Assembly: GCA_947505995.1 (NCBI GenBank)
Contig: CANNNB010000057.1
Location: 1 to 11,953, forward strand
Source of the DNA: Comamonadaceae bacterium
GTDB taxonomy: Bacteria; Pseudomonadota; Gammaproteobacteria; Burkholderiales; Burkholderiaceae
Direction: 5' to 3'
DNA: 11,953 nt
The notes beneath the pieces were generated by a model. That model did no database searches. It saw only the letters and a list, made by a program, of their open reading frames with translations, and was not told where the DNA came from. Positions 5,952 through 11,953 of this stretch are shown here, piece by piece. How positions within the stretch are numbered: position 1 is the stretch's first letter; every line of letters starts with the position of its first letter. Made by a program: the position numbers and the translations under genes.

Positions 5952-7607
5952 ATGAAAATCAACACTCTGAGTTGCCTTTTTTTGGCAACTTCACTTGTGA
6001 CCATGTCTGCATGTGCTGTATCTAAAACGCCCGAATCTGCACCCAAGGCCACCTTGGTTGGTCGTTATGCACTTAACCCAGGCGCTGGCATAGCAGAAAT
6101 TGTGGCCTACCACGCAGCAAGCCGCTCTATTTTCATGACCGTTGATACGCCTAGCGCGCCTTCTTCGTTCCAAAGAATTTCGCTGGCCAACCTCACTAGC
6201 ACAGCACTTGCTAATCCCAACACGGCCAGCAATTTAACTGCTGGTAGTGTTATTTCAGTTGCGCAGCATGTGAATGGAAATGGTTTTACAGCAGGTGGCG
6301 TACAAACCTTGGCTGTTGCCGGCAACTTGATGGCAATTGCTGTTCAGGCAACCCCTAAAACAGACCTAGGTGTGGTTGCGTTTTACAAACTTGATGCTCA
6401 AGGCAACACCACTTACTTTAAAAAAGTAACGGTTGGCAGCCTCCCAGATGGTATGGCTTTTAGCTCTGACGGCAGTAAATTGGTGATTGCCAATGAAGGC
6501 GAATTGAGCGTAAACTTTTCAACCGATGGCATTGATCCTGTTGGTAGCATTTCCATCATTGCAGTAGCCAACGGTGTTCCCGCAGACACTGCCACCACGC
6601 TCGACTTTTCTGCATTCAATGTAGGCGCAAGTCGTGCTGGCGAATTGCCAGCCGATGTTCGCATTGGCCGCTCTGGCGCCACAGTGGCCCAAGACATGGA
6701 GCCAGAATATGTCACCATCAGTGCCGACAATTCACAAGCTTTTGTGACTTTGCAAGAAAACAATGCAGTCGCCGTTGTGAACTTGGCCACCAATAAAATC
6801 GACCGTATTATTCCAATGGGTTACAAAAACCATGGCTTGGCTTCGAATTCTATTGCGGCATCTGACAAAGTTTCTGCAACATCCCCCTTCGTCTTAAAAC
6901 CCTATGCCAACTTGTATGGCATTTACATGCCTGATGGCATTGCCGCGTTCAGTGCCAATGGCACCAGCTATTTCATTACAGCCAACGAAGGCGATGACCG
7001 TGATGATTTCTTGGCAGCAGGTCAAAAAGAAACACAACGCGTTGGACACAGCAGCATGGTGCTTAGCAGCAGCGCATTTCCAGCTGCAGCAGACCTGAAA
7101 AAAGACACTGAGCTTGGTCGTCTAACGGTGTTTTCAACCATGGGGCGCAACAGCAGTGGCCAATATGAAAAGCTTTACGCCCTTGGCGGACGCTCCTTCT
7201 CAATTTACAACGCAAGCACTGGTGCACAAGTCTATGACTCTGGCAATGATTTAGAAACATTGGCTTACAGCACCATGCCCAGCGCTTTGTTAAGCAAAGA
7301 CCAAGTGCTAGGACGTTTAGACAACAAAGGCCCTGAGCCCGAAAGCGTTGTGGTTGGCCAAGTCAATCAAAAAACCTACGCCTTCATAGCGCTTGAGCGA
7401 TCAAGTGCTATTTTGATGTATGACCTGACCAATCCTGCAGCTCCCAGATTTGTTCAATGGTTGCAAAACTCAAGCGACTTGACCAATGGTGACATTTCGC
7501 CTGAGGGCTTGGCTTTTGTTCCGGCACTACAAAGCCCAACAGGCCACGCTTTGTTGATAGCAGGCCATGAAGTAAGCGGCACCGTATCTGTTTGGGAAAT
7601 TAAGTAA
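5952..7607 (+). CDS. Choice-of-anchor I family beta-propeller lipoprotein
   Basis: This 551-residue protein begins with a lipoprotein-type signal (MKINTLSCLFLATSLVTMSA followed by Cys21); the lipobox MSAC is slightly off consensus. The body shows the repeated propeller signatures of choice-of-anchor I proteins, often mislabelled alkaline phosphatase: LVIANEGEL (~177-185), ITANEGDDRDDF (~342-353), EKLYALGGRSFSIY (~406-419), DNKGPEPESVVVG (457-469), YAFIALERSSAILMYDLTNP (476-495), SPEGLAFVPA (516-525) and EVSGTVSVWEI near the end. Relatives are extracytoplasmic and of unproven activity. No C-terminal anchor follows, consistent with N-terminal lipid anchoring. The ATG at 5952, with AGG eight bases upstream, is preferred over a TTG at 5937. 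The 3' end overlaps the convergent arsR by eight bases. Confidence 0.85.
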   Translation: MKINTLSCLFLATSLVTMSACAVSKTPESAPKATLVGRYALNPGAGIAEIVAYHAASRSIFMTVDTPSAPSSFQRISLANLTSTALANPNTASNLTAGSVISVAQHVNGNGFTAGGVQTLAVAGNLMAIAVQATPKTDLGVVAFYKLDAQGNTTYFKKVTVGSLPDGMAFSSDGSKLVIANEGELSVNFSTDGIDPVGSISIIAVANGVPADTATTLDFSAFNVGASRAGELPADVRIGRSGATVAQDMEPEYVTISADNSQAFVTLQENNAVAVVNLATNKIDRIIPMGYKNHGLASNSIAASDKVSATSPFVLKPYANLYGIYMPDGIAAFSANGTSYFITANEGDDRDDFLAAGQKETQRVGHSSMVLSSSAFPAAADLKKDTELGRLTVFSTMGRNSSGQYEKLYALGGRSFSIYNASTGAQVYDSGNDLETLAYSTMPSALLSKDQVLGRLDNKGPEPESVVVGQVNQKTYAFIALERSSAILMYDLTNPAAPRFVQWLQNSSDLTNGDISPEGLAFVPALQSPTGHALLIAGHEVSGTVSVWEIK

Positions 7608-7962
7608 TTTTTAAATTACCTTGCAAAACTGGACTGGATGGCCATTCAATGCATGGTTGGCCTTTGCAACATTCGTCAGTTAAAAAAGCTAGCAAATTTT
7701 GCATCCGACTCATGTTTGCCTTGTAGCGCAGGTTTCGTCCTTCACGCTCTTGTGACACAAGTTCGCAAGAAAGCAGTTCTTTAAGATGAAAAGAGAGTGA
7801 GTTGGGGGGTACACCCAGCGCTACAGCCATATCACTGGGGTACATACCATCCTGCCCCGCAACAACCAGCAAACGAAATACGTTCAATCGATTGATTTGT
7901 GCTAACGCGCAGAGCGCCTTTACAACCCACTGTGACTCTGCTGAAGTTACAAGTTCATTCAT
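7600..7962 (-). CDS. arsR: ArsR-family arsenite-responsive repressor
   Basis: This 120-residue winged-helix protein matches the ArsR/SmtB family: ALAQINRLNVFRLL (helix 2 region), then PSDMAVALGVPPNSLSFHLKELLSCELVSQEREGRNLRY, the helix-turn-helix and wing. It lacks the classical ELCVCDL arsenite site of E. coli ArsR. Instead the C-terminus has Cys98, Cys99 and Cys104 (ECCKGQPC), resembling the C-terminal triad described for the Acidithiobacillus ferrooxidans type (Cys95, Cys96, Cys102). It should leave DNA when arsenite or antimonite binds. AAGGAG lies six bases before the ATG, which overlaps the arsJ stop by four bases (ATGA). It is the last gene of gap-arsJ-arsR and probably represses the whole operon, including itself, from the palindrome at 10302-10323. 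Confidence 0.92.
   Translation of the reverse strand: MNELVTSAESQWVVKALCALAQINRLNVFRLLVVAGQDGMYPSDMAVALGVPPNSLSFHLKELLSCELVSQEREGRNLRYKANMSRMQNLLAFLTDECCKGQPCIEWPSSPVLQGNLKIT
7604..7619. repeat. AT-rich inverted repeat at the convergent gene junction
   Basis: GTAATTT (7604-7610) and AAATTAC (7613-7619) form a perfect 7-bp inverted repeat with a two-base centre. It sits exactly where the lipoprotein gene and arsR end tail to tail. It could act as a weak terminator, but the stem is AT-only apart from one pair and lacks a clean T-run on either side. Confidence 0.3.
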
Positions 7963-9239
7963 GTTGACTCCTTGTTAACTTCGAGTTGCAACAAAGGCTT
8001 TGTAGGTAATCTGAGAGTTGCAATCCAACACATGAAAAGCATTGCTGCAGAGCCAATGAGTGAATAAATAAGACCACCCCATTGAAACAACAAACCAGAC
8101 ATCAAGGTTCCAAAGAAGCGTCCCAAGGCATTTGCAGCGTAGTAAAACCCAACGTCCTCAGCTGCTTTTTCTGAACCTGCATAGGCTAATACCAAATAGC
8201 TGTGAACTGAGGAATTAACCGCAAATGCAAATCCAAACAAGCCAAGCCCACCTACTACCCACCACTCAAGATTAGGAACGTCTTGCCAGACAATGACTGC
8301 AATGGCAGCAGGGATCAAGGCCAAGGTCAGGGACCACCAGCGAGCGGCTGGTACTTCGCGCGAGAGGCCGTCTTCACTGCGTTTGACAATATTGGGGGCA
8401 AGGGCCTGAACCAATCCATAGCCTATTGTCCAAGTTGCCAAGAACGTACCCACCATGGTGAAGGTCCAGCCAACAGAATAAAGAAACACCGGTACACCCA
8501 CTACAAACCAAACATCGCGAGCTCCAAAGAGCACAACGCGAGCAGCAGCAAGTGCGTTAAGGCCTTGATTTTTTGCAAACAATTCTTTGGCTGATTTGGA
8601 AGCTTTGCTCTTGCCAATCATGGGAGGCAAACTGCTGATGACGCCGATCAAAACCAAAGCCAGTAATCCAGCCATGGCTATCAACGACCATTGAAATCCG
8701 ACAGCTTGCAGTAAAACGCCACCAAGGAAAAAGCCAAAACCCTTCATGGCATTTTTACTGCCAGTGAACCAAGCTACCCACTTAAACAGCTGGCCGTTAC
8801 TTTGGGTTTTGGCTTCAGCCTGCGTAATCTTGATCGCTGACTTGCTGGCAGTTTTAGTAAGATCTTTTGCGACGCCGCAAATACCCTGGGCAATGACCAC
8901 CCATGCAACAGACATGGCCGCAGTCCAACTCGGATCAAGTTGAGACAAGAGCATGAAGCCGACGATCTGAGTCATGAGACCTACAGTGAGCATGCGTGCA
9001 ATACCAAATCTTGTGGCCAACCAGCCCCCAATCAAATTGGCTAGCACGCCTGCTGCTTCGTAGAGCAAGAACAACAAAGACAGCATAAAGGGTGAGTAAC
9101 CCAGCTTGTAAAAATGAAGAAGCACCAGCATGCGCAGCGCCCCATCCGTGAGTGTGAACCCCCAATAGGCTGCCGTCACGATCATGTAATTTCGAACGGC
9201 AGGCGCTACCACGGGAAGTTGACGGTCGGTTGATGTCAT
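7959..9239 (-). CDS. arsJ: ArsJ organoarsenical efflux permease (MFS)
   Basis: This 426-residue major facilitator protein, with about 12 hydrophobic helices, exports 1-arseno-3-phosphoglycerate, an unstable product of GAPDH acting on arsenate. Outside the cell it decomposes to arsenate and 3-phosphoglycerate. ArsJ-like features are the N-terminal YWGFTLTDGALRMLVLLHFY, the loop QGICGVAKDLTKTASKSAIK (118-137) and FTGSKNAMKGFGFFLGG (~158-174). The strongest support is the directly upstream GAPDH gene, whose stop is one base before this ATG (TAAGATG). An ATG at 9320 is rejected: it would add 27 residues by reading the end of gap in another frame. The stop overlaps arsR by four bases. Translation probably depends on coupling, since no strong ribosome binding site precedes the start. 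Confidence 0.95.
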   Translation of the reverse strand: MTSTDRQLPVVAPAVRNYMIVTAAYWGFTLTDGALRMLVLLHFYKLGYSPFMLSLLFLLYEAAGVLANLIGGWLATRFGIARMLTVGLMTQIVGFMLLSQLDPSWTAAMSVAWVVIAQGICGVAKDLTKTASKSAIKITQAEAKTQSNGQLFKWVAWFTGSKNAMKGFGFFLGGVLLQAVGFQWSLIAMAGLLALVLIGVISSLPPMIGKSKASKSAKELFAKNQGLNALAAARVVLFGARDVWFVVGVPVFLYSVGWTFTMVGTFLATWTIGYGLVQALAPNIVKRSEDGLSREVPAARWWSLTLALIPAAIAVIVWQDVPNLEWWVVGGLGLFGFAFAVNSSVHSYLVLAYAGSEKAAEDVGFYYAANALGRFFGTLMSGLLFQWGGLIYSLIGSAAMLFMCWIATLRLPTKPLLQLEVNKEST

Positions 9240-9240
9240 C

Positions 9241-10284
9241 TTAAATACCAACTGATTCCATGTAGCAGGCCAAATCGACCATGCGGCATGAATAGCCCAT
9301 CTCGTTGTCATACCAGGCATAGACCTTCAGAAGAGTTCCGTCGGTCACCATGGTCGACAAGGCGTCGATGATTGAGCTGCGCGTGTCGCCTGCATAGTCA
9401 ACACTGACCAAAGGACGTGCCTCGTAACCCAGAATGCCAAGCAAGGGGCCATTTGCAGCTTTTTCAAAAAGTGCGTTGACTTCCTCTGCGGTGGTTGAGC
9501 GTTGAAGTTCAAAGACACAATCGGTTAGAGATGCGTTTAGTACAGGTGCCCGAACCGCATGGCCGTTCAGTTTGCCTTTGAGTTCAGGGTATATCAATGC
9601 AATTGCTGTGGCACTGCCTGTTGATGTTGGTGCCAAGCTCACCATGGCGCTACGCGCACGGCGCAAATCTTTGTGCGGCGCATCTACTACCAAGTTGGTG
9701 TTGGTTGGGTCGTGAATGGTTGTGATCTGACCGTGCTTGATGCCCAAGTTTTCGTGAATCACTTTGACAACGGGCGCCAAGCAATTGGTAGTGCAAGAAG
9801 CTGCAGTAACGATGAGATCTTTGGCAGGGTTGTACAACTCGTGGTTAATGCCAATCACAATATTGAGTACGCCGCCAACCTTCACTGGTGCTGCAACAAT
9901 GACGCGCTTTGCACCGCGATCTAGGTGGCCCTGAATGGTTTCAGGTGTCAGAAATTTCCCTGTGCATTCGAGCACAACATCTACGCCCAATTCGCCCCAT
10001 GGGATTTCGGCAGCTGTGCCGAAGGAGGTGAAACGAATGCGTTTGTCTTTGATTAGAATGGCATCTTCGCCTTCTGCGCGAATGTCTGCTTTCCATTTGC
10101 CTTGAACCGAATCGAAGGCCAGCAGGTGAGCCGTTGCGGCAGCTCCGCCTTTGAGTTCGTTGACATGGACAACATCGAGTCGGTTTGATGCTCGGGGATC
10201 ATCTTCAGGGCGCTCTGCTGCGCCCATTGCCGCTCTTAACGCCAGACGACCAATTCGTCCCATGCCATTGATGCCTACTTTCAT
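9241..10284 (-). CDS. gap: ArsJ-associated glyceraldehyde-3-phosphate dehydrogenase
   Basis: This 347-residue enzyme is a GAPDH. It has the NAD-binding loop [10 protein letters not shown] (4-13), the catalytic cysteine Cys164 in [11 protein letters not shown] and the catalytic His191. The segment after that histidine is HDPTNTN rather than the HAYTNDQ-like sequence of housekeeping GAPDH, and the C-terminus keeps [14 protein letters not shown]. In this context it uses arsenate in place of phosphate to make 1-arseno-3-phosphoglycerate, the ArsJ substrate. It is the first gene of gap-arsJ-arsR. The ATG at 10284 is chosen because AGGAG lies exactly five bases upstream; a GTG two codons earlier (10290) overlaps that site. 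A specialised rather than glycolytic role is inferred from the operon. Confidence 0.94.
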   Translation of the reverse strand: MKVGINGMGRIGRLALRAAMGAAERPEDDPRASNRLDVVHVNELKGGAAATAHLLAFDSVQGKWKADIRAEGEDAILIKDKRIRFTSFGTAAEIPWGELGVDVVLECTGKFLTPETIQGHLDRGAKRVIVAAPVKVGGVLNIVIGINHELYNPAKDLIVTAASCTTNCLAPVVKVIHENLGIKHGQITTIHDPTNTNLVVDAPHKDLRRARSAMVSLAPTSTGSATAIALIYPELKGKLNGHAVRAPVLNASLTDCVFELQRSTTAEEVNALFEKAANGPLLGILGYEARPLVSVDYAGDTRSSIIDALSTMVTDGTLLKVYAWYDNEMGYSCRMVDLACYMESVGI

Positions 10285-10301
10285 GCTCACTCCTAAGCTA
10301 T

Positions 10302-10325
10302 TAATTCGATACTTATTGAATTATA
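10302..10325 (-). promoter_or_regulatory. Candidate ArsR operator over the ars operon -10 box
   Basis: TAATTCGAT (10302-10310) and ATTGAATTA (10315-10323) form an imperfect palindrome around ACTT, with eight of nine positions symmetric. On the - strand it overlaps a perfect TATAAT (10325-10320), giving an expected transcription start near 10313, inside the palindrome. No good -35 hexamer lies 16-18 bases upstream. A dyad on the -10 and start site, 18 bases before the gap start codon, is what an ArsR repressor would need. Binding is inferred. Confidence 0.6.
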
Positions 10326-10364
10326 GAAATGAATGTTACAAACGTATGACACAAAGTTGAGTAG

Positions 10365-10871
10365 TCAGGAAAGCAGTGCCTTAATGTCTTTCACCAACAA
10401 AAACAAATGGAACGGATCAGTAGGGCTTTCTTCAAACTCCCAATGGCGGTACCAACTTCTAGCTTCCTCGTCCTTGGCATGAACCAAGAGTGCACGAATG
10501 CCAGCAATGTCTGCAGCCTGCACAGTTCGAAGCAATGCATTTTTTAACAGTGCTTTGCCAAGACCTTGTCGCTGATATTTTTGATCGATGGCCAGTCTGG
10601 CAAGAATCATGACAGGGACTGGATGATGCGGAATTCCTTTGATCACACGCGGCGCTGAATGTGATGGCTGAACGCTGCCAACGGCCAAGCTGTAAAAACC
10701 AGCAACCTGGCCGGCATTGCAACTCACATAAGTTTGTGAACTGTTTGATCTTTGATTAACTAAAGCAAAGCGCTGTAAAAACTCATTCAGGGCAACATGG
10801 CCACAATCAAACGACTCCACACCATCGGTGACGCTCAGTTTGTGGACTGGCTCGAAGGTATGAGCGCTCAA
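10365..10871 (-). CDS. tacT: TacT-type GNAT toxin
   Basis: This 168-residue GNAT acetyltransferase resembles the TacT/AtaT toxins, which acetylate the amino group of aminoacyl-tRNAs and stop translation. Features are the N-terminal VESFDCGHVALNEFLQRFAL (compare F.CG...L..WL..RA), a central VAGFYSLAVGSV strand pair, MILARLAIDQKYQRQGLGKALL with the acetyl-CoA loop Gln100-Gly105, and Tyr141 in EARSWYRHWEF, matching the catalytic Tyr140 of TacT. The antitoxin gene immediately upstream ends with a TGA that overlaps this start as TTGA, so the start codon is TTG; no in-frame ATG is available before the conserved domain. A weak start under translational coupling would keep toxin levels below antitoxin. 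It lies 80 bases upstream of the ars operon in the same direction, with no terminator seen between. Confidence 0.9.
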   Translation of the reverse strand: MSAHTFEPVHKLSVTDGVESFDCGHVALNEFLQRFALVNQRSNSSQTYVSCNAGQVAGFYSLAVGSVQPSHSAPRVIKGIPHHPVPVMILARLAIDQKYQRQGLGKALLKNALLRTVQAADIAGIRALLVHAKDEEARSWYRHWEFEESPTDPFHLFLLVKDIKALLS

Positions 10872-11146
10872 CCGAGCAAACCTTTATCGGACAAGAGTTT
10901 CTTCAGCTTAGGTTTAGGTTTCACCGGTTGATCTAGTGCCTTGTGAAAGGCTGTCCAGGTCTCTTTGCTCAAGTCAAACTTTGTGCGATCGGCGAGTGCT
11001 TGGTTAGCTGCATTGATACCTGCATCCAATAAAAATTCACTCACATTTTTATGTGAAACGCGCGCGGCTTCCTGCAATAACTGTTTGACAGGGGTACTTG
11101 CCCGAACATCGATGCGCTCGGATTTGGGATTGAGAGATGCAGGCAT
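10868..11146 (-). CDS. tacA: TacA-type DUF1778 antitoxin
   Basis: This 92-residue protein is a DUF1778 antitoxin: a ribbon-helix-helix DNA-binding N-terminus (SERIDVRASTPVKQLLQEAARVS, from residue 9), the hallmark NVSEFLLDAG helix, then a charged C-terminal segment (TKFDLSKETWTAFHKALDQP) that in TacA-type proteins wraps the GNAT toxin. The complex normally represses its own promoter. In-frame starts exist further upstream (ATG 11179, TTG 11203), but the promoter at 11203-11175 runs through them. The first usable codon is therefore ATG 11146, which also fits the family's usual N-terminus. No strong ribosome binding site is seen. The stop overlaps the toxin start by four bases. Confidence 0.9.
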   Translation of the reverse strand: MPASLNPKSERIDVRASTPVKQLLQEAARVSHKNVSEFLLDAGINAANQALADRTKFDLSKETWTAFHKALDQPVKPKPKLKKLLSDKGLLG

Positions 11147-11174
11147 GAGCGCACTATTGGCGATTAAAAGTTGA

Positions 11175-11203
11175 ATCATAACGTCCGGATGATGTACTGA
11201 CAA
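11175..11203 (-). promoter_or_regulatory. Sigma-70-type promoter of the tacAT operon with internal dyad
   Basis: On the - strand, TTGTCA (11203-11198) and TATGAT (11180-11175) each match the consensus at five of six positions and are separated by exactly 17 bases. Transcription should begin near 11168, about 22 bases before ATG 11146. ATCAT (11175-11179) and ATGAT (11189-11193) form an inverted repeat that includes part of the -10 box, with TCCGGA between them, a likely site for autorepression by the TacA-TacT complex. The promoter rules out the two more upstream antitoxin starts. Confidence 0.72.
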
Positions 11204-11369
11204 TAGCTATTTGATAGTTGATTTGTTGATCGTAGAAAGATACGCAATTTTTTAGGCTTGCTAATGCTTGCTTTCTTTTATGTGGAGCGTTAAGCAGTCA
11301 TCGTCAGCCCCCATTACCCTCTGCCCCCAACTTAAGGCTGTATCGCCTGTACAAACGATCAGCTTGGCA
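11204..11369. repeat. Gene-free stretch with short direct repeats
   Basis: Between the tacAT promoter and the next + ORF (11435) no convincing gene is seen. TTGAT occurs three times at 11211, 11218 and 11226. GCTTGC occurs twice at 11256-11261 and 11266-11271, ten bases apart. Both sets lie just upstream of the tacAT -35 box and could bind regulators. The rest, to about 11369, shows no recognisable RNA gene, terminator or promoter. Confidence 0.3.
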
Positions 11370-11398
11370 GGCTCAGGGGCTGAGCCTCGAGGGGCTCA
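11370..11398 (+). promoter_or_regulatory. Mutually exclusive hairpins (attenuator-like) upstream of the WYL region
   Basis: Three segments share one stem sequence: GGCTCA (11370-11375), TGAGCC (11381-11386) and GGCTCA (11393-11398). The middle can pair with either neighbour but not both, giving two alternative 6-bp hairpins with loops of five and six bases. The 8-base palindrome CCTCGAGG (11385-11392) is at the second one. There is no T-run, so neither hairpin is a standard terminator. If transcribed towards the + genes at 11435 and 11683, this could be a structural switch. Confidence 0.35.
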
Positions 11399-11434
11399 AA
11401 GTAGGGGCTTCTGAATGAACTTTCGCTAGCCAAC

Positions 11435-11668
11435 ATGATCTTGCCCTTGTTTCTGTCTGCCGCGTTGTGGCTCCCATTTGCGGGCGTTTACACGCAGCTG
11501 AGCCAGTTAAGTACGGTGTTTAAACAGCAACCCTCGTTTAAACCCAGTGAATTTCAAGCTTTGAACATCAAATTGGACTACGGAACTTCACCGGAACCCC
11601 AAAGACTCAGTCGAAGAGAAAAAATTGCTCTTAAACTGACACAAATTACAAAAACAATTACAAATTAA
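11435..11668 (+). CDS. Possible small membrane-anchored protein, 77 aa
   Basis: This ORF of 77 codons encodes a hydrophobic N-terminus (MILPLFLSAALWLPFAGVY, residues 1-19, a likely membrane anchor or uncleaved signal) and a polar, basic C-terminal half (RLSRREKIALKLTQITK). It ends 14 bases before the WYL regulator and may share its transcript. No good ribosome binding site precedes the ATG, and the frame closes upstream at a TAG (11402). I recognise no family. It could equally be a chance ORF in the regulator's upstream region; two GTTTAAAC sites fall inside it. Confidence 0.35.
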   Translation: MILPLFLSAALWLPFAGVYTQLSQLSTVFKQQPSFKPSEFQALNIKLDYGTSPEPQRLSRREKIALKLTQITKTITN

Positions 11669-11826
11669 GCAGAGACAACACCATGGCAGAAATTGACCGC
11701 TACTACGCCTACCAGTCCTTGTTCACTGGCCGCACGGCTGTGCCCAAGTCCGAGATTCTGAAGAAGCTTGAAATTTCTTCGGCCACGTTTAAACGTGACC
11801 TGACCATGTTTCGCGATCGTTTAAAC
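11518..11826. repeat. Cluster of four GTTTAAAC palindromes
   Basis: The 8-base palindrome GTTTAAAC occurs at 11518-11525, 11536-11543, 11787-11794 and 11819-11826. The third is the centre of a perfect 14-base palindrome, CACGTTTAAACGTG (11784-11797). Two copies lie before the WYL gene and two inside its helix-turn-helix coding part. One more copy (5075-5082) was noticed in the window, inside the Rrf2 gene. The copies may be binding sites for the regulator itself. Confidence 0.4.
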
Positions 11827-11953
11827 ACGCCTATTCTTTACGACCGCGATTTGGGCGGCTACAAACTCGAAAATCCCGAAGGCTTGCAACAACTTCCTGG
11901 TATGTGGTTTAGCCAAGAAGAAGCGCTGGCCCTCATGACCATTCAAACCATGA
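11683..11953 (+). CDS. HTH-WYL transcriptional regulator, N-terminal part (partial)
   Basis: The first 90 codons are present and the gene runs off the window. Residues 1 to about 60 form a DeoR/HTH_11-type winged helix (DRYYAYQSLFTGRTAVPKSEILKKLEISSATFKRDLTMFRDRL, with a wing ILYDRDLGGYKL). Then comes the linker typical of YafY/PafBC-like regulators before a WYL domain: LPGMWFSQEEALALMTIQTM. WYL domains bind nucleic acid or nucleotide ligands, and such proteins often regulate DNA-damage or phage-defence genes; the role here is unknown. The start at ATG 11683 gives the family's usual N-terminus, though the site upstream is weak (GCAGAGACA). The WYL domain itself lies beyond the window, so its presence is inferred. 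Confidence 0.85.
   Translation, partial: MAEIDRYYAYQSLFTGRTAVPKSEILKKLEISSATFKRDLTMFRDRLNTPILYDRDLGGYKLENPEGLQQLPGMWFSQEEALALMTIQTM

Noticed and set aside
6413..6793. Antisense ORF of 126 codons inside the choice-of-anchor-I gene
   Set aside because: No family features and no ribosome binding or promoter evidence; the sense strand encodes conserved propeller motifs throughout.
7959..9320. A longer arsJ starting at ATG 9320
   Set aside because: It would overlap gap by 80 bases, and the extra 27 residues are simply the gap 3' end read in another frame. The ATG at 9239, one base after the gap stop, gives the expected ArsJ N-terminus.
9241..10284. Housekeeping glycolytic GAPDH
   Set aside because: Placement immediately before arsJ and the altered HDPTNTN segment after the catalytic His point to the arsenate-specific form, although catalytic residues are shared.
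11211..11271. TTGAT and GCTTGC repeats as a CRISPR array or phage attachment site
   Set aside because: The units are only 5-6 bases, without spacer regularity, and no integrase, cas gene or tRNA lies nearby.

Overview
The window (11,953 bases, moderate GC, roughly half) reads like chromosomal DNA of a betaproteobacterium, most likely Burkholderiales. The reasons are the acyl-CoA dehydrogenase/CaiB pair, the WYL regulator, the HupE/UreJ-type membrane protein and the ArsJ/GAPDH module. This placement comes from recalled family resemblance, not a search. Genes are tightly packed. No rRNA, tRNA, insertion sequence, integrase or CRISPR array was seen.

Layout. (1) 1-1314, + strand: the 3' end of a probable acyl-CoA dehydrogenase gene, then a complete family III (CaiB/BaiF) CoA-transferase whose start codon overlaps the preceding stop by one base. 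(2) 1405-1821, +: a short stand-alone BLUF blue-light sensor with all flavin-pocket residues. (3) 4213-1833, -: a two-gene operon for exported proteins, a TPR-type periplasmic protein and a HupE/UreJ_2 membrane protein with a canonical EF-hand loop in its extracytoplasmic part. (4) 4362-4517, +: a 51-residue secreted Lys-rich peptide, followed by a strong bidirectional terminator. (5) 5107-4592 (-) and 5258-5826 (+): an Rrf2-family regulator divergent from a 39-codon leader ORF and a PACE-family drug efflux protein. Palindromes and helically phased repeats lie between them. (6) 5952-7607, +: a choice-of-anchor-I lipoprotein.

(7) 10284-7600, -: a compact arsenate-resistance operon in the order gap-arsJ-arsR. 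GAPDH converts arsenate and glyceraldehyde-3-phosphate to 1-arseno-3-phosphoglycerate, ArsJ exports it, and an ArsR with a C-terminal Cys-Cys...Cys arsenite site regulates. A 22-bp imperfect palindrome over the -10 box is the likely operator. (8) 11146-10365, -: a TacA/TacT-type toxin-antitoxin pair (DUF1778 antitoxin, GNAT toxin) immediately upstream of, and in the same direction as, the ars operon. (9) 11435-11953, +: a possible 77-residue membrane peptide and the start of an HTH-WYL regulator running off the window. A cluster of four GTTTAAAC octamers and a pair of mutually exclusive hairpins lie in or near this region.

The right half is best read as a stress and defence neighbourhood: biocide efflux, arsenate detoxification, a toxin-antitoxin pair and local repressors. 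No wholly new system is obvious. The most interesting leads are the Rrf2/leader/PACE locus, the TPR + EF-hand HupE operon, the small secreted peptide, and the ArsR-last arsenate operon with its candidate operator.
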